Virus record (IMG/VR): IMGVR_UViG_3300042691_008053
Location: 1 to 55,908 of that record
Strand: one strand, 5' to 3'
Length of the DNA: 55,908 bases
Origin: a virus
Shown: in pieces, positions 5,659 to 12,426 of the stretch
Numbering within the stretch: the first letter of the stretch is position 1
Layout: each line of letters begins with the position of its first letter
Notes under the pieces: generated by a model
Databases searched by the model: none
What the model saw: the letters and a program-made list of their open reading frames with translations, nothing else
What the model was told of the DNA's origin: nothing
Program-made: the position numbers and the translations under genes

Positions 5659-6592
5659 TTAGAGCGCCATTTAAATTAATTAACTTACCAGAAGTTACCC
5701 TAGAACTAGATGTATTGATAGATGTCTTAGCAATCAAATCATAAATCTGATTGTAATTAAGTTGTGGCTTATGCGCTTTAATTGTTGCCCATGATGTGGC
5801 TGCAATTACAGTTGCACTAGAGGTTCCAGCGACATTGATAGTCTTTCCGCCAACGGTGACCGCTTGTGTTGTTCCCTGTGCAAAGAAATCTGTTAGCTTA
5901 GGGTCATAATTGCTATAAATCGCAACAGTTTGTGTAGGCATTGTAGCACCAATTGCTATTGCAGATGGGATACATGCTGGCCAATCGATTCTTGAATAGT
6001 CTCTAGTATTTCCAGTTGGGAAGAATACTCCGACATCCATTGATTTCAATGTTTCAATCTTTGATTCGGTTACTGGTGTTTTAGGACAATAGTCTGATCC
6101 AGTTACCAAGTTGTGGTGTCCTTGAGACATAGAAACAGCCTGAATGTTAAACTTATTCTTATTTTGGATTACCCATTCTAATGCGTTATACACAGTAGGT
6201 TCTCCTGCAGCCTGCCTCAATCCATTGATGTTTGTACCGATAATCTTAACAAAAACAATGTTAATGTTTGGATTTGTTGCCACTGCAAGAGATGACATTT
6301 GTGTGCCATGATCAAATCCATTTTTTGAAAGCCACTCTGTCTTCAATGTGGCAGAGCCAGGACCTTCCATGACCGACAAGCCATTTGGGCATGAGCTCCA
6401 CTGAACAACACATGCTTCGTAAATAATCTTGTCTTTAAAAATAGGTAGAGATGTGTCAATCGCTGTGTCCAGGATTGCTATTGTTGGAATTTGTGCAGAC
6501 TTGTTGCTAATATTGTTTTTAGAAGCAGCAGTTGCAGTTGTAGGTAAAGCGATTACTAGGGCTACTAGAGCCGTGATTATTTTTTTATTCAT
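5651..6592 (-). CDS. Secreted subtilisin-like serine protease (S8 family, 313 aa)
   Basis: Signal peptide at residues 1-23 (MNKKIITALVALVIALPTTA). The subtilase triad is complete: Asp42 in AILDTAID, His95 in FDHGTQMSSL and Ser258 in VAGTSSATVIAA, with the oxyanion Asn195 in FPTGN. No separate propeptide of usual length is apparent; only about 15 residues lie between the signal peptide and the first catalytic strand. It should act outside the host membrane. Substrate unknown. A -10 element ends 7 nt before the ATG, so the mRNA is probably leaderless. First gene of a four-gene operon including thioredoxin. Confidence 0.88.
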   Translation of the reverse strand: MNKKIITALVALVIALPTTATAASKNNISNKSAQIPTIAILDTAIDTSLPIFKDKIIYEACVVQWSSCPNGLSVMEGPGSATLKTEWLSKNGFDHGTQMSSLAVATNPNINIVFVKIIGTNINGLRQAAGEPTVYNALEWVIQNKNKFNIQAVSMSQGHHNLVTGSDYCPKTPVTESKIETLKSMDVGVFFPTGNTRDYSRIDWPACIPSAIAIGATMPTQTVAIYSNYDPKLTDFFAQGTTQAVTVGGKTINVAGTSSATVIAATSWATIKAHKPQLNYNQIYDLIAKTSINTSSSRVTSGKLINLNGALNG

Positions 6593-6599
6593 AGTACCT

Positions 6600-6627
6600 A
6601 TTCTACTAAATATTGACAGGTTGTCAA
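6600..6627 (-). promoter_or_regulatory. Leaderless promoter TTGACA-16-TAGAAT with palindrome
   Basis: Consensus TTGACA (6622-6627), 16-nt spacer, TAGAAT (6600-6605), then 7 nt to the subtilase ATG. A palindrome TTGACA-GGT-TGTCAA (6613-6627) covers the -35, a good place for an operator. Confidence 0.7.
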
Positions 6628-6631
6628 TAGG

Positions 6632-6811
6632 CTATTCGTTATCTAGTTTATCTAACTTAGCCTTATACCATTTTCCAGCATCGAGCTGTGTTGGAGTCTG
6701 TAGGCCTTGAGACTGTAATAGATTAGTTAAGCTTTGTGTATACAACTCAACCATCATTTCAAGTCTTACGACTTGCATTTCTAGTAGTCTTAGTCTTTCT
6801 GACTTTCTCAC
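6632..6811 (-). CDS. Small coiled-coil protein (59 aa), GTG start
   Basis: Begins (GTG) RKSERLRLLEMQVVRLEMMV, a leucine/methionine heptad pattern over about 30 residues, then a short tail QLDAGKWYKAKLDKLDNE. The GTG overlaps the upstream stop (GTGA), which decides the start. Probably a small dimeric protein; function unknown. Confidence 0.6.
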   Translation of the reverse strand: MRKSERLRLLEMQVVRLEMMVELYTQSLTNLLQSQGLQTPTQLDAGKWYKAKLDKLDNE

Positions 6812-7167
6812 TCTGTTTCCTCTCTGTCTACAGGGGTAGGTGCTGTAGCAACACTACCGCAGCTAACACATTCCATATCTAGGAAATAGGTAGCAATTTC
6901 AAAGTCTTCAAAAATAACTTTAAGGTTCCAAATTTGTGATCCACATGGACATACGTGTGTTGGGGTGCCTCTTAAATCAATAGAGTTCTCATAACTTTCT
7001 GGTCTTAATTGTAAAATGTCATCAGAGTGTCTGCCTTCTCTTTCAACATCTTCCTTGTCTACCAGCAAAATTTCATAGTTATCAAGGAATAGCTTGACAT
7101 TTGCTTTAATTTTTGATGCCCAGATGTATACTGCAAGTGTAACTGCAATTACTATGAGCCATTTCAT
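6808..7167 (-). CDS. Membrane-anchored zinc-ribbon protein (119 aa)
   Basis: One N-terminal membrane span (residues 2-18, KWLIVIAVTLAVYIWAS), a charged middle and a C-terminal domain with CPCGS (about residue 74) and CVSCGS (about residue 100), a CxC...CxxC zinc ribbon. The orientation (short N-terminus, basic residues after the span) would put the zinc domain in the cytoplasm. No family recognised. Leaderless start: TATAAT lies exactly 6 nt upstream. Confidence 0.65.
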   Translation of the reverse strand: MKWLIVIAVTLAVYIWASKIKANVKLFLDNYEILLVDKEDVEREGRHSDDILQLRPESYENSIDLRGTPTHVCPCGSQIWNLKVIFEDFEIATYFLDMECVSCGSVATAPTPVDREETE

Positions 7168-7173
7168 AGTTCT

Positions 7174-7179
7174 ATTATA
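7174..7179 (-). promoter_or_regulatory. -10 element TATAAT of a leaderless promoter
   Basis: Perfect TATAAT, 6 nt before the ATG at 7167; TATACA 17 nt upstream is a partial -35 inside the 3' end of the Ntn hydrolase gene. Confidence 0.6.
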
Positions 7180-7181
7180 CC

Positions 7182-7739
7182 TTAAACTTGGATGTATGTA
7201 TAGGGGGCAGATACGCTCATATTAAACTCTGAAGCAGCTTCTAGCGCCGCCTTTAAGCGTAAGCGTGGATTCTTTTGATTCTTTGTAGCATATAAAGCAC
7301 CAAGCGCTATCTGTCCACCGCTTCCTTCTGCCATATAGTTAACAACATTCTCACCTACGTGGAAGTCTTCGTCTACAGTAAAAACTCTTCCACAGATTCC
7401 AACTATAAATATTCCACCAGTGTCTTCTTCTGAAGAAGATCCGATGCTTCCGTAACCATTGTCTTTGAATGCCTGTTTAACTGAATCAATAAACTTGGTC
7501 CGCATAAACTTATCTAAACCTGAATTAGTTTTTGTTGGAGTATACTTTGGTGGCGTCCATGAGTATTGCAAAATTTGTCCCATGCGAAATGAATCTGTAA
7601 ACGCAACTCCGTACTGTCCCACTTTAAACACTTTAGGTTCTTTTCTTGCAAGAATCCAGCCAGTCTTATCATCGGATGCGGCGTGATCGGATGCCATATA
7701 AACAACACCATTTTGGGCAATAGCTACTATACAGGTCAT
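7182..7739 (-). CDS. Proteasome beta/HslV-like Ntn hydrolase (185 aa)
   Basis: After removal of Met1 the protein begins with Thr (MTCIVAIAQNGVVYMASDHA), the nucleophile arrangement of proteasome beta subunits and HslV. An Asp lies in the MASDHAASD strand-turn and a Lys in the ARKEPKVFKV segment, matching the Asp17/Lys33 positions; GVAFTDSFRMGQIL and AEGSGGQIALGALYA fit the family core (Gly-rich turn before the helix). Length is near HslV (about 175). No ATPase partner is encoded nearby, so it may form a stand-alone ring or meet a host partner. Leaderless start behind TATACT. Confidence 0.8.
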   Translation of the reverse strand: MTCIVAIAQNGVVYMASDHAASDDKTGWILARKEPKVFKVGQYGVAFTDSFRMGQILQYSWTPPKYTPTKTNSGLDKFMRTKFIDSVKQAFKDNGYGSIGSSSEEDTGGIFIVGICGRVFTVDEDFHVGENVVNYMAEGSGGQIALGALYATKNQKNPRLRLKAALEAASEFNMSVSAPYTYIQV

Positions 7740-7745
7740 ATCCCT

Positions 7746-7751
7746 AGTATA
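7746..7751 (-). promoter_or_regulatory. -10 element TATACT of a leaderless promoter
   Basis: TATACT, exactly 6 nt before the ATG of the Ntn hydrolase. No convincing -35. Confidence 0.55.
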
Positions 7752-7776
7752 CTAAATATAAATTCGAAGGTATAGG

Positions 7777-8058
7777 CTATTTTGAGGTATTTTTTTCGAT
7801 GCGATCAATTGCATCACGCAATGAGGAGCCGCCATTATTAAATAGCTCGGCTTTAATGGTTGCCAGCTCAGCATCTATTTTATTAAAATGCTGTTGTCCG
7901 TCATCTAGCCTGGCGGTTATTCCTGGGGTTTCTTCTGTTCCATACCACTCATCAATAAAGTCAAACCACGTTTTGAATAGCTTAATGAATTTGCCTACAA
8001 AGTATCCTAGGCCAGCGCTTGCAGCAGCCGATAACACAATCCATTCTAATACGCTCAC
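7777..8058 (-). CDS. Membrane-anchored helical protein (93 aa), GTG start
   Basis: One membrane span near the N-terminus (residues 5-27, EWIVLSAAASAGLGYFVGKF) followed by a soluble helical part (HFNKIDAELATIKAEL, SSLRDAIDRIEKNTSK). This layout resembles small phage membrane proteins with a coiled-coil tail, and some holin-like proteins, but it is far from the endolysin. The GTG start is fixed by a TATAAT exactly 6 nt upstream. Confidence 0.6.
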   Translation of the reverse strand: MSVLEWIVLSAAASAGLGYFVGKFIKLFKTWFDFIDEWYGTEETPGITARLDDGQQHFNKIDAELATIKAELFNNGGSSLRDAIDRIEKNTSK

Positions 8059-8064
8059 ATGTAA

Positions 8065-8070
8065 ATTATA
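8065..8070 (-). promoter_or_regulatory. -10 element TATAAT of a leaderless GTG gene
   Basis: Perfect TATAAT, 6 nt before a GTG start. Immediately upstream is TAGTCGA, a half-site of the palindrome found at two other promoters, partly overlapping the -10. The bases between here and 8129 are AT-rich and hold no gene. Confidence 0.55.
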
Positions 8071-8129
8071 CTCGACTAATAGTTATAACTCAAAACTAAT
8101 TTAATTTAATTAGATTATTCCTAGTTGAC

Positions 8130-8366
8130 TTAAACTAAAAGTTCAGAGGCCGCAATGTCGTTTCCGCAGTATCTCTTCTTAATAATAAGCTCTTTAACAC
8201 TATCTGGTCCTAGTTGTCTGCCAGCAAGGATAATAACCCACCTAGGCTCAAATTTAGAAGATATGCATGTCTCACACATTAACAAGTTAATTGGAATTAA
8301 GATTGATTTTCTTACACTTAACTTGTTTTTGGTCTTGTTACAGGAGTAACATAGTATTTTTTCCAT
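8130..8366 (-). CDS. Small zinc-finger protein (78 aa)
   Basis: CYSC at residues 6-9 and CETC at about 31-34 form a four-Cys zinc finger; the rest (FEPRWVIILAGRQLGPDSVKELI...YCGNDIAASELLV) is a conserved-looking alpha/beta tail I recall from actinophage proteins of unknown function. GAGGAA lies upstream and the start overlaps the previous stop (TAATG). Confidence 0.7.
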   Translation of the reverse strand: MEKILCYSCNKTKNKLSVRKSILIPINLLMCETCISSKFEPRWVIILAGRQLGPDSVKELIIKKRYCGNDIAASELLV

Positions 8367-8563
8367 TAATTAGATTCCTCTACGTGTTCAAAAACGATCT
8401 CATCCATTATGGTAAATTCATCATTTTCTAGCACTTCTTCTATTTCAATACCATCCTTTTGGTATTTAACTTTTGATGCATATAGGCCCAAGCTTTCTAC
8501 TGAGCCGTATACTCTTTCAGCATGAATAAATACAATCTTAATTACTTCGTAATATTCTCGCAC
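8366..8563 (-). CDS. Small hypothetical protein (65 aa), GTG start
   Basis: Acidic, mainly beta protein (YYEVIKIVFIHAERVYGSVE, IEIEEVLENDEFTIMDEIVF). No Cys or motif. The GTG start has AAGGGG about 7 nt upstream. Overlaps both neighbours (by 26 nt upstream and 1 nt downstream), so it is part of the WhiB operon. Confidence 0.6.
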   Translation of the reverse strand: MREYYEVIKIVFIHAERVYGSVESLGLYASKVKYQKDGIEIEEVLENDEFTIMDEIVFEHVEESN

Positions 8564-8867
8564 TTGGGACCCCTTCCAGTTCGCATCTTACTCCATAAGA
8601 TTCGATTAGTTTTTTAACTTTTCCAACGTAATCAATTACCATTTCTTTTTTAATACCTTCGTATTGCAAAAAATTGTCTTCATATAGTCTTATTGCTAAA
8701 AACTCTGGATACTTTGCTATGTCCATTTGCAAGCCCATGTCAGGCTTCTTAATTTCTCTAATTCTTTTTGCCATTTCTGGGGTGTAAAAAACTGGCTTGT
8801 TTGGATCGCCCGTCCATTCATTGACACCATATCTAAAGTGGTCTTTGTCTTTGTTTATAAATTCCAT
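8538..8867 (-). CDS. Hypothetical protein (109 aa)
   Basis: Soluble alpha/beta protein with an N-terminal segment FRYGVNEWTGDPNKPVFYTP and a long central helix region (IKKEMVIDYVGKVKKLIESY). Cys95 is single; no metal site. Follows WhiB by 3 nt. Family not recognised. Confidence 0.6.
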   Translation of the reverse strand: MEFINKDKDHFRYGVNEWTGDPNKPVFYTPEMAKRIREIKKPDMGLQMDIAKYPEFLAIRLYEDNFLQYEGIKKEMVIDYVGKVKKLIESYGVRCELEGVPSARILRSN

Positions 8868-8870
8868 TTT

Positions 8871-9182
8871 TTAAATACCATTTTTTGTTTTTATTTTTTG
8901 CCAAAACTCTTTTGTTTTGTGAATATTCTTTACCTTGTCTATCTCGCCAGAGTTTAGATATATGCCGCCCCATACACCGTGATCATTGTTTATGGTTCCA
9001 GACTCGAAACAATCTTTAGAAACTGGACAACTCAAACAAGCTTCATCAATACTTGAGGCTATGATTGGATCTGATTCATACTTGTCGTAAAATAAATTTG
9101 TGTCCATACCACGACAAATAGCAATATCAAACCACTTAAAATCACTTTCCTCTAGACCTAGATCATTTAAAATATTTGACAT
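8871..9182 (-). CDS. whiB: WhiB-family Fe-S transcription regulator (103 aa)
   Basis: The four cluster-binding cysteines are present as Cys23, Cys49, Cys52 and Cys58 (C...CxxCxxxxxC), with the family motifs ACLSCPV and GVWGGIYL. WhiB-like proteins carry a [4Fe-4S] cluster, bind region 4 of the principal sigma factor and are confined to actinobacteria and their phages, which is the best host indicator here. It probably redirects host or phage promoters. It overlaps the 77-aa upstream gene by 20 nt. The C-terminal basic region (VKNIHKTKEFWQKIKTK) is a likely DNA-binding part. Confidence 0.93.
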   Translation of the reverse strand: MSNILNDLGLEESDFKWFDIAICRGMDTNLFYDKYESDPIIASSIDEACLSCPVSKDCFESGTINNDHGVWGGIYLNSGEIDKVKNIHKTKEFWQKIKTKNGI

Positions 9183-9396
9183 ATTTGTCCGACATCTTCC
9201 ATGTTCCGTCTGTACTTATAGATAAATTCTCTGCAATTCCCCAAGAATTGTTTTTAAATAATCCCTTTTTATTAGAAAACCCCGTTGGATTTTTTTTCCA
9301 TATAATTAAATTATAGTTATCCCAATAGGATTCTCTATCTTTAGAGCTGAATCTTTCAATAAAGACATCAACTCCTTTAGGCGTCAAAACTAGCAC
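9163..9396 (-). CDS. Small hypothetical protein (77 aa), GTG start
   Basis: Aromatic-rich soluble protein (KDRESYWDNYNLIIWKKNPTG, NNSWGIAENLSISTDGTWKM). No Cys and no known motif. The GTG start has AGGGA at good spacing and a TTGACA/TATAAT promoter about 35 nt upstream, making it the first gene of the WhiB operon. Confidence 0.6.
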   Translation of the reverse strand: MLVLTPKGVDVFIERFSSKDRESYWDNYNLIIWKKNPTGFSNKKGLFKNNSWGIAENLSISTDGTWKMSDKYVKYFK

Positions 9397-9430
9397 TTAT
9401 TTCCCTATCTGTTAGTTCCGCCTATATCCT

Positions 9431-9460
9431 ATTATATAATATTTAAACCCATGCTGTCAA
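9431..9460 (-). promoter_or_regulatory. Promoter TTGACA-18-TATAAT of the WhiB operon
   Basis: Consensus TTGACA (9455-9460), 18-nt spacer, consensus TATAAT (9431-9436), leader of about 28 nt with an AGGGA ribosome site. The best sigma-70-type match in the left part of the window. Confidence 0.75.
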
Positions 9461-9464
9461 TAGA

Positions 9465-9611
9465 TTATTTAATCTTTTTTATTTTTAAAATATCTATATG
9501 CTTAATTTCATTGTCTATATTTAATACATCAAGAGCATATTCTTTTGCATCAGATTCATTAAAGGCTTCAACCTCTATATCAATATTTAGCTTAATTAGA
9601 TATTTTTCCAT
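9465..9611 (-). CDS. Small hypothetical protein (48 aa)
   Basis: Begins MEKYLIKLNIDIEVEAFNES, then DAKEYALDVLNIDNEIKHID and a Lys-rich end. The pattern (beta strand, helix, beta strand) resembles tiny phage proteins of unknown function. The ATG lies exactly 6 nt after TATAAT, supporting this strand over the plus-strand frame that overlaps it. Confidence 0.55.
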   Translation of the reverse strand: MEKYLIKLNIDIEVEAFNESDAKEYALDVLNIDNEIKHIDILKIKKIK

Positions 9612-9647
9612 CTATCAATTATATCACAAATATGGTATAGTATATAT
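9612..9647. promoter_or_regulatory. Divergent pair of leaderless promoters
   Basis: This 36-bp space carries two back-to-back -10 elements: TATAAT (9618-9623, minus, preceded by TGA) and TATAGT (9636-9641, plus, preceded by TGG), each exactly 6 nt from its ATG. Both are of the extended -10 type. No clear -35 is seen for either. Confidence 0.65.
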
Positions 9648-10367
9648 ATGAAAAACATAAAAAGCATAGACGGAAAAATTCATATTATTGAAGATTTTAT
9701 TTCTCCAGATACAGCCATGTTTATATACAAGGCTATTAATCCGCATGTTGATATGAGTCACCAAAAAGCTGGGCCTTCAGTATTTTCTGGCCCTAGTGCT
9801 GGTGATAATGCAGAAGAGGTTGGAATAAAAAGACCTATCGCACACTACAACAATGACCCAATGTACAATGTTGGAATTGATTTACTATCATTAATATGCC
9901 CAATGATGTCTAGGGTAATATCTGATTTCTATAAAGAAGACTACGATCTAAAGACAGCATTTTATAGCAAAATGGTAACTGGCGGACGAAATGTTTTGCA
10001 CATGGACAATAGATTTGTTTCAACAAAAGATGAGCTATTGGAAAGACCTGGAGCTGATTCAGACAGATCTGGGTTGCTATACTTTTATTCTGACTGTGAA
10101 GGTGGAGAGTTAAACTTCCCATTCCAAAACTTTAAAATTAAACCAAAGCCAGGTACGTTTATATTCTTTACTGGTGACGAAGAAGTGCCACATGAGGTAA
10201 CACCAGTTCTATCTGGAGAAAGAAATAATCTAATTTCATTCTTCTGGCCAGCCGTTAGAAATTCAGATGAGTTTTATAAAACACAAAGGTATACCAATGC
10301 AAGAAATGGAATACACCAGGAAGTTCAGACAACTCTTGAGTTTTTAGAAAAGCACAAAAACAAATAA
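9648..10367 (+). CDS. 2-oxoglutarate/Fe(II) oxygenase, prolyl-hydroxylase-like (239 aa)
   Basis: Double-stranded beta-helix dioxygenase with the iron triad His118 and Asp120 (NVLHMDNRF) and His182 (EVPHEVTPV), and Arg192 (GERNNLISFFW) for 2-oxoglutarate. Spacing fits the P4H/PKHD-type families. The substrate is unknown: protein, sugar or nucleobase are all possible. It is the only clear plus-strand gene in the window, has its own leaderless promoter and is convergent with the nuclease gene, so it looks like an independently acquired unit. A second, diverged 2OG oxygenase lies close by on the other strand. Confidence 0.85.
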   Translation: MKNIKSIDGKIHIIEDFISPDTAMFIYKAINPHVDMSHQKAGPSVFSGPSAGDNAEEVGIKRPIAHYNNDPMYNVGIDLLSLICPMMSRVISDFYKEDYDLKTAFYSKMVTGGRNVLHMDNRFVSTKDELLERPGADSDRSGLLYFYSDCEGGELNFPFQNFKIKPKPGTFIFFTGDEEVPHEVTPVLSGERNNLISFFWPAVRNSDEFYKTQRYTNARNGIHQEVQTTLEFLEKHKNK

Positions 10368-10369
10368 AT

Positions 10370-10774
10370 TTATTTCTTTTTAGATCTTATCTTTGCAAGC
10401 TCTTCAAAGTCTTTAACCTTAGTTTCTCCAAGGTATCCCCAGGCGTAACCATCAGCAATCATTTGCTCATTTACAGAAACTGTTGATCCGTCTAGATACA
10501 ACCATCCTAAGATTCTTCCGTACTTTTCTGAAGAATCCATTTTTTCTGTTTTAATAACAACTTCTTTAGCGTCTTTAATCTTAGACTTAACATACTCTTT
10601 TGCTTCAAGACCTAAAGCTTTTTCAATCTTATCTTTTGTTCTACTTTCTGGGGTATCGATGCCCGCAAGCCTGACTCTTGAACTAAATGATATATCAAAA
10701 CCAAGATCAATCTCTACGTCTATTGTATCTCCGTCTACTACATTAGTTACTTTTTTTACGTGATATTCATACAT
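10370..10774 (-). CDS. Micrococcal-type (SNase) nuclease (134 aa)
   Basis: Thermonuclease OB-fold domain starting MYEYHVKKVTNVVDGDTID. The calcium-binding Asp (VDGDTI), the catalytic segment SRVRLAGIDTPE (Arg and Asp) and the second Arg/Glu region (SSEKYGRILGWLYL) are present, ending VNEQMIADGYAW. No signal peptide, so it acts inside the cell, perhaps degrading host DNA or RNA. The inner ATG was chosen because AGGAAGG lies upstream and the overlap with the preceding gene is then only 8 nt. Only 2 nt separate its stop from that of the convergent oxygenase. Confidence 0.85.
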   Translation of the reverse strand: MYEYHVKKVTNVVDGDTIDVEIDLGFDISFSSRVRLAGIDTPESRTKDKIEKALGLEAKEYVKSKIKDAKEVVIKTEKMDSSEKYGRILGWLYLDGSTVSVNEQMIADGYAWGYLGETKVKDFEELAKIRSKKK

Positions 10775-11531
10775 TGTTCGGGTGCCTTCCTGGGAAAATT
10801 TTTGAATTTCCTGGTATATCATACCAAGATCTCTTAGTCCAAAAAAGAGAAAGGGTATGTCTTACTCCCTCTGTTATCTCACGAACACCATGAAGATGTT
10901 TTGAGTCTCCTTTAAATGAAATAAGCATTCCTGGCTCTGGTTGAATTTCAAAATCATATTGTGGCATGTAAAGAGAGCCTCCTACATAATCACTATTAAA
11001 ATAAAGTAAGCTTGAGTAATGTTTATCAAAAAATGTTTTTCCAAACTTTTCTGCGCTCTCAGGCCATATTCTGTAGTTAGCTAGCTCTTCCCAATCGTAA
11101 TCCTCTTCAGGATCAAAGTAATCTATGTGTGGCTCTTGAAGTCTACCGACTCTCCATCTGTGAAGTCCAGATAGCTGTACCAAAAGTTTTTGATTAAATT
11201 GCTCTTCAGCCGTAGCTTGCATTCTTTTTTCTATATCAAATACAAGGTCTAAAGGAAAATTTGGGTACATGGCACGAGATTTAGGAATATCTGTTGTTCC
11301 TATTGTCATGCCATCCCAAACATCTTTTCTGCCTGTAGGATTACTACCCGTAATTTCTTTTTGATCTCTTTTTAAATTTTTATATCTTTGAATTCTTCTT
11401 TCTGCATCAAAGATATTCCAATCTGATTCATTAAGAGAGCATAGTGCAGAGTTAATTACATTAACCTCTTCTTGGCTAATGTAATTCCTTATAATGTGTA
11501 CGTCAGGTATTTTAGTTTCTAAAATTTCCAT
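10767..11531 (-). CDS. 2-oxoglutarate/Fe(II) oxygenase (254 aa)
   Basis: Iron ligands His135 and Asp137 (EPHIDYFD), His214 (KHLHGVREI) and 2-oxoglutarate Arg224 (EGVRHTLSLFW). The core fold order matches the plus-strand oxygenase, but similarity is weak elsewhere, so they are probably distant paralogs or separate acquisitions. It has an N-terminal extension with GSNPTGRKDVWDGM. Starts 2 nt after the endolysin stop and overlaps the nuclease by 8 nt, so it is co-translated with lysis genes. Substrate unknown. Confidence 0.82.
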   Translation of the reverse strand: MEILETKIPDVHIIRNYISQEEVNVINSALCSLNESDWNIFDAERRIQRYKNLKRDQKEITGSNPTGRKDVWDGMTIGTTDIPKSRAMYPNFPLDLVFDIEKRMQATAEEQFNQKLLVQLSGLHRWRVGRLQEPHIDYFDPEEDYDWEELANYRIWPESAEKFGKTFFDKHYSSLLYFNSDYVGGSLYMPQYDFEIQPEPGMLISFKGDSKHLHGVREITEGVRHTLSLFWTKRSWYDIPGNSKIFPGRHPNNV

Positions 11532-11533
11532 GA

Positions 11534-12100
11534 CTACTTTTTCTTGACTGCCGCCTTCTTTACAGGAGCCGCTTTCTTTGCGGGAGCCTTTGCTGCTGGA
11601 ACTGGTGCATCCCAGTCTGGTCTAGCTACTGACATGACCAAGCTGTATGCTCTCTTCTTAAGGAATACGCCATCTCCATTAGCCTGTGATCCCTTTGCGT
11701 TTCCACTAGTATTTCCTTCGTAGCAGTGCAAATTCTTTCCATCATTCTTAACAACAATTCCAACATGCTCTGTATCTGTTGGTGTCTTATCAAAGTTAAA
11801 GAATACTACGTCTCCTGCTTGTGCTTGTCCGATAGGAACAATTCTCTTGTTCTTAGCAAACCACTGTGCTCCTGCATCGCATGACGCAAAGCCTTTCTTT
11901 GTTGAAGCTGCAACTAGATGAACTAGTCCTGCGTCATCAAAGCATCCTGAAACAAACATTGCACACCAAGGCTGGTGATTCATTCCGTATCGCTTTCCAA
12001 AAATTGTATCGTTATTTGGTCCTTCTGAGTAGCCTTCATCAGCATACTTCTTTGCTGCAGCTACAACTTTGGCTGCATTTGGGTGTATATTGTTTGACAT
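11534..12100 (-). CDS. Endolysin with CHAP amidase/peptidase domain (188 aa)
   Basis: CHAP-type cysteine hydrolase: Cys46 in HQPWCAMFVSGCF, a His in DTEHVGIVVK and the following polar residue in CYEGNTSG. It would cut peptidoglycan peptide bonds at lysis. No signal peptide. The last 30 residues are Pro/Ala/Lys-rich (VPAAKAPAKKAAPVKKAA), a basic tail that may bind the anionic cell wall instead of a folded wall-binding domain. AAAGGAGG precedes the ATG. Lies beside two small membrane proteins that are likely holins. Confidence 0.88.
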   Translation of the reverse strand: MSNNIHPNAAKVVAAAKKYADEGYSEGPNNDTIFGKRYGMNHQPWCAMFVSGCFDDAGLVHLVAASTKKGFASCDAGAQWFAKNKRIVPIGQAQAGDVVFFNFDKTPTDTEHVGIVVKNDGKNLHCYEGNTSGNAKGSQANGDGVFLKKRAYSLVMSVARPDWDAPVPAAKAPAKKAAPVKKAAVKKK

Positions 12101-12126
12101 TTAAGTCCTCCTTTAAGGTTATATGT

Positions 12127-12156
12127 AGTATAGCATTTATTTTGCTTTTTTGTCTA
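12127..12156 (-). promoter_or_regulatory. Promoter TAGACA-18-TATACT before the endolysin
   Basis: TAGACA (12151-12156), 18-nt spacer, TGC then TATACT (12127-12132), about 20 nt to the strong AAAGGAGG ribosome site. The -35 lies in the last codons of the holin-like gene. Confidence 0.6.
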
Positions 12157-12424
12157 CCGCTGAAAATGCTGCATTAATTTCTGCCACAGTCAGCTTGCCG
12201 TCATCCAGGAAGCCTCTTGCTAGTCTTTCAACTACAGTTGCTACTCCTAAAGTTCCTGCCAATATTACTGCCTTATAGGTTTCAATTCCTACCACTGCAC
12301 CTGCTCCAATTACGGACAATCCTGATGCTGCAAATACTGCAATTATTCTCATAAGAATATTATTTATGCTTGCAATTGCTCCTGATCCTACTTGTGTTGG
12401 CTCTTCAATATATGCCTTTGCCAT
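12137..12424 (-). CDS. Holin-like membrane protein (95 aa)
   Basis: Two hydrophobic segments (about residues 26-48, LMRIIAVFAASGLSVIGAGAV, and 50-68, TYKAVILAGTLGVATVV) and a charged C-terminus (ARGFLDDGKLTVAEIN...DKKAK). This is the usual form of small phage holins in actinophages, and it lies next to the endolysin. AAGGAGGAA before the ATG. Assignment rests on topology and neighbourhood, not on a specific motif. Confidence 0.72.
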   Translation of the reverse strand: MAKAYIEEPTQVGSGAIASINNILMRIIAVFAASGLSVIGAGAVVGIETYKAVILAGTLGVATVVERLARGFLDDGKLTVAEINAAFSAVDKKAK

Positions 12425-12426
12425 TT

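Noticed and set aside
9451-9651. Plus-strand frame overlapping the 48-aa minus gene
   Set aside because: Hydrophobic low-complexity frame without promoter or ribosome site; it would overlap the oxygenase start and oppose a gene with a well-placed -10.
10775-10822. Longer nuclease start upstream of the SNase domain
   Set aside because: The extra 16 residues lie inside the oxygenase gene and carry no domain sequence; the inner ATG has AGGAAGG.
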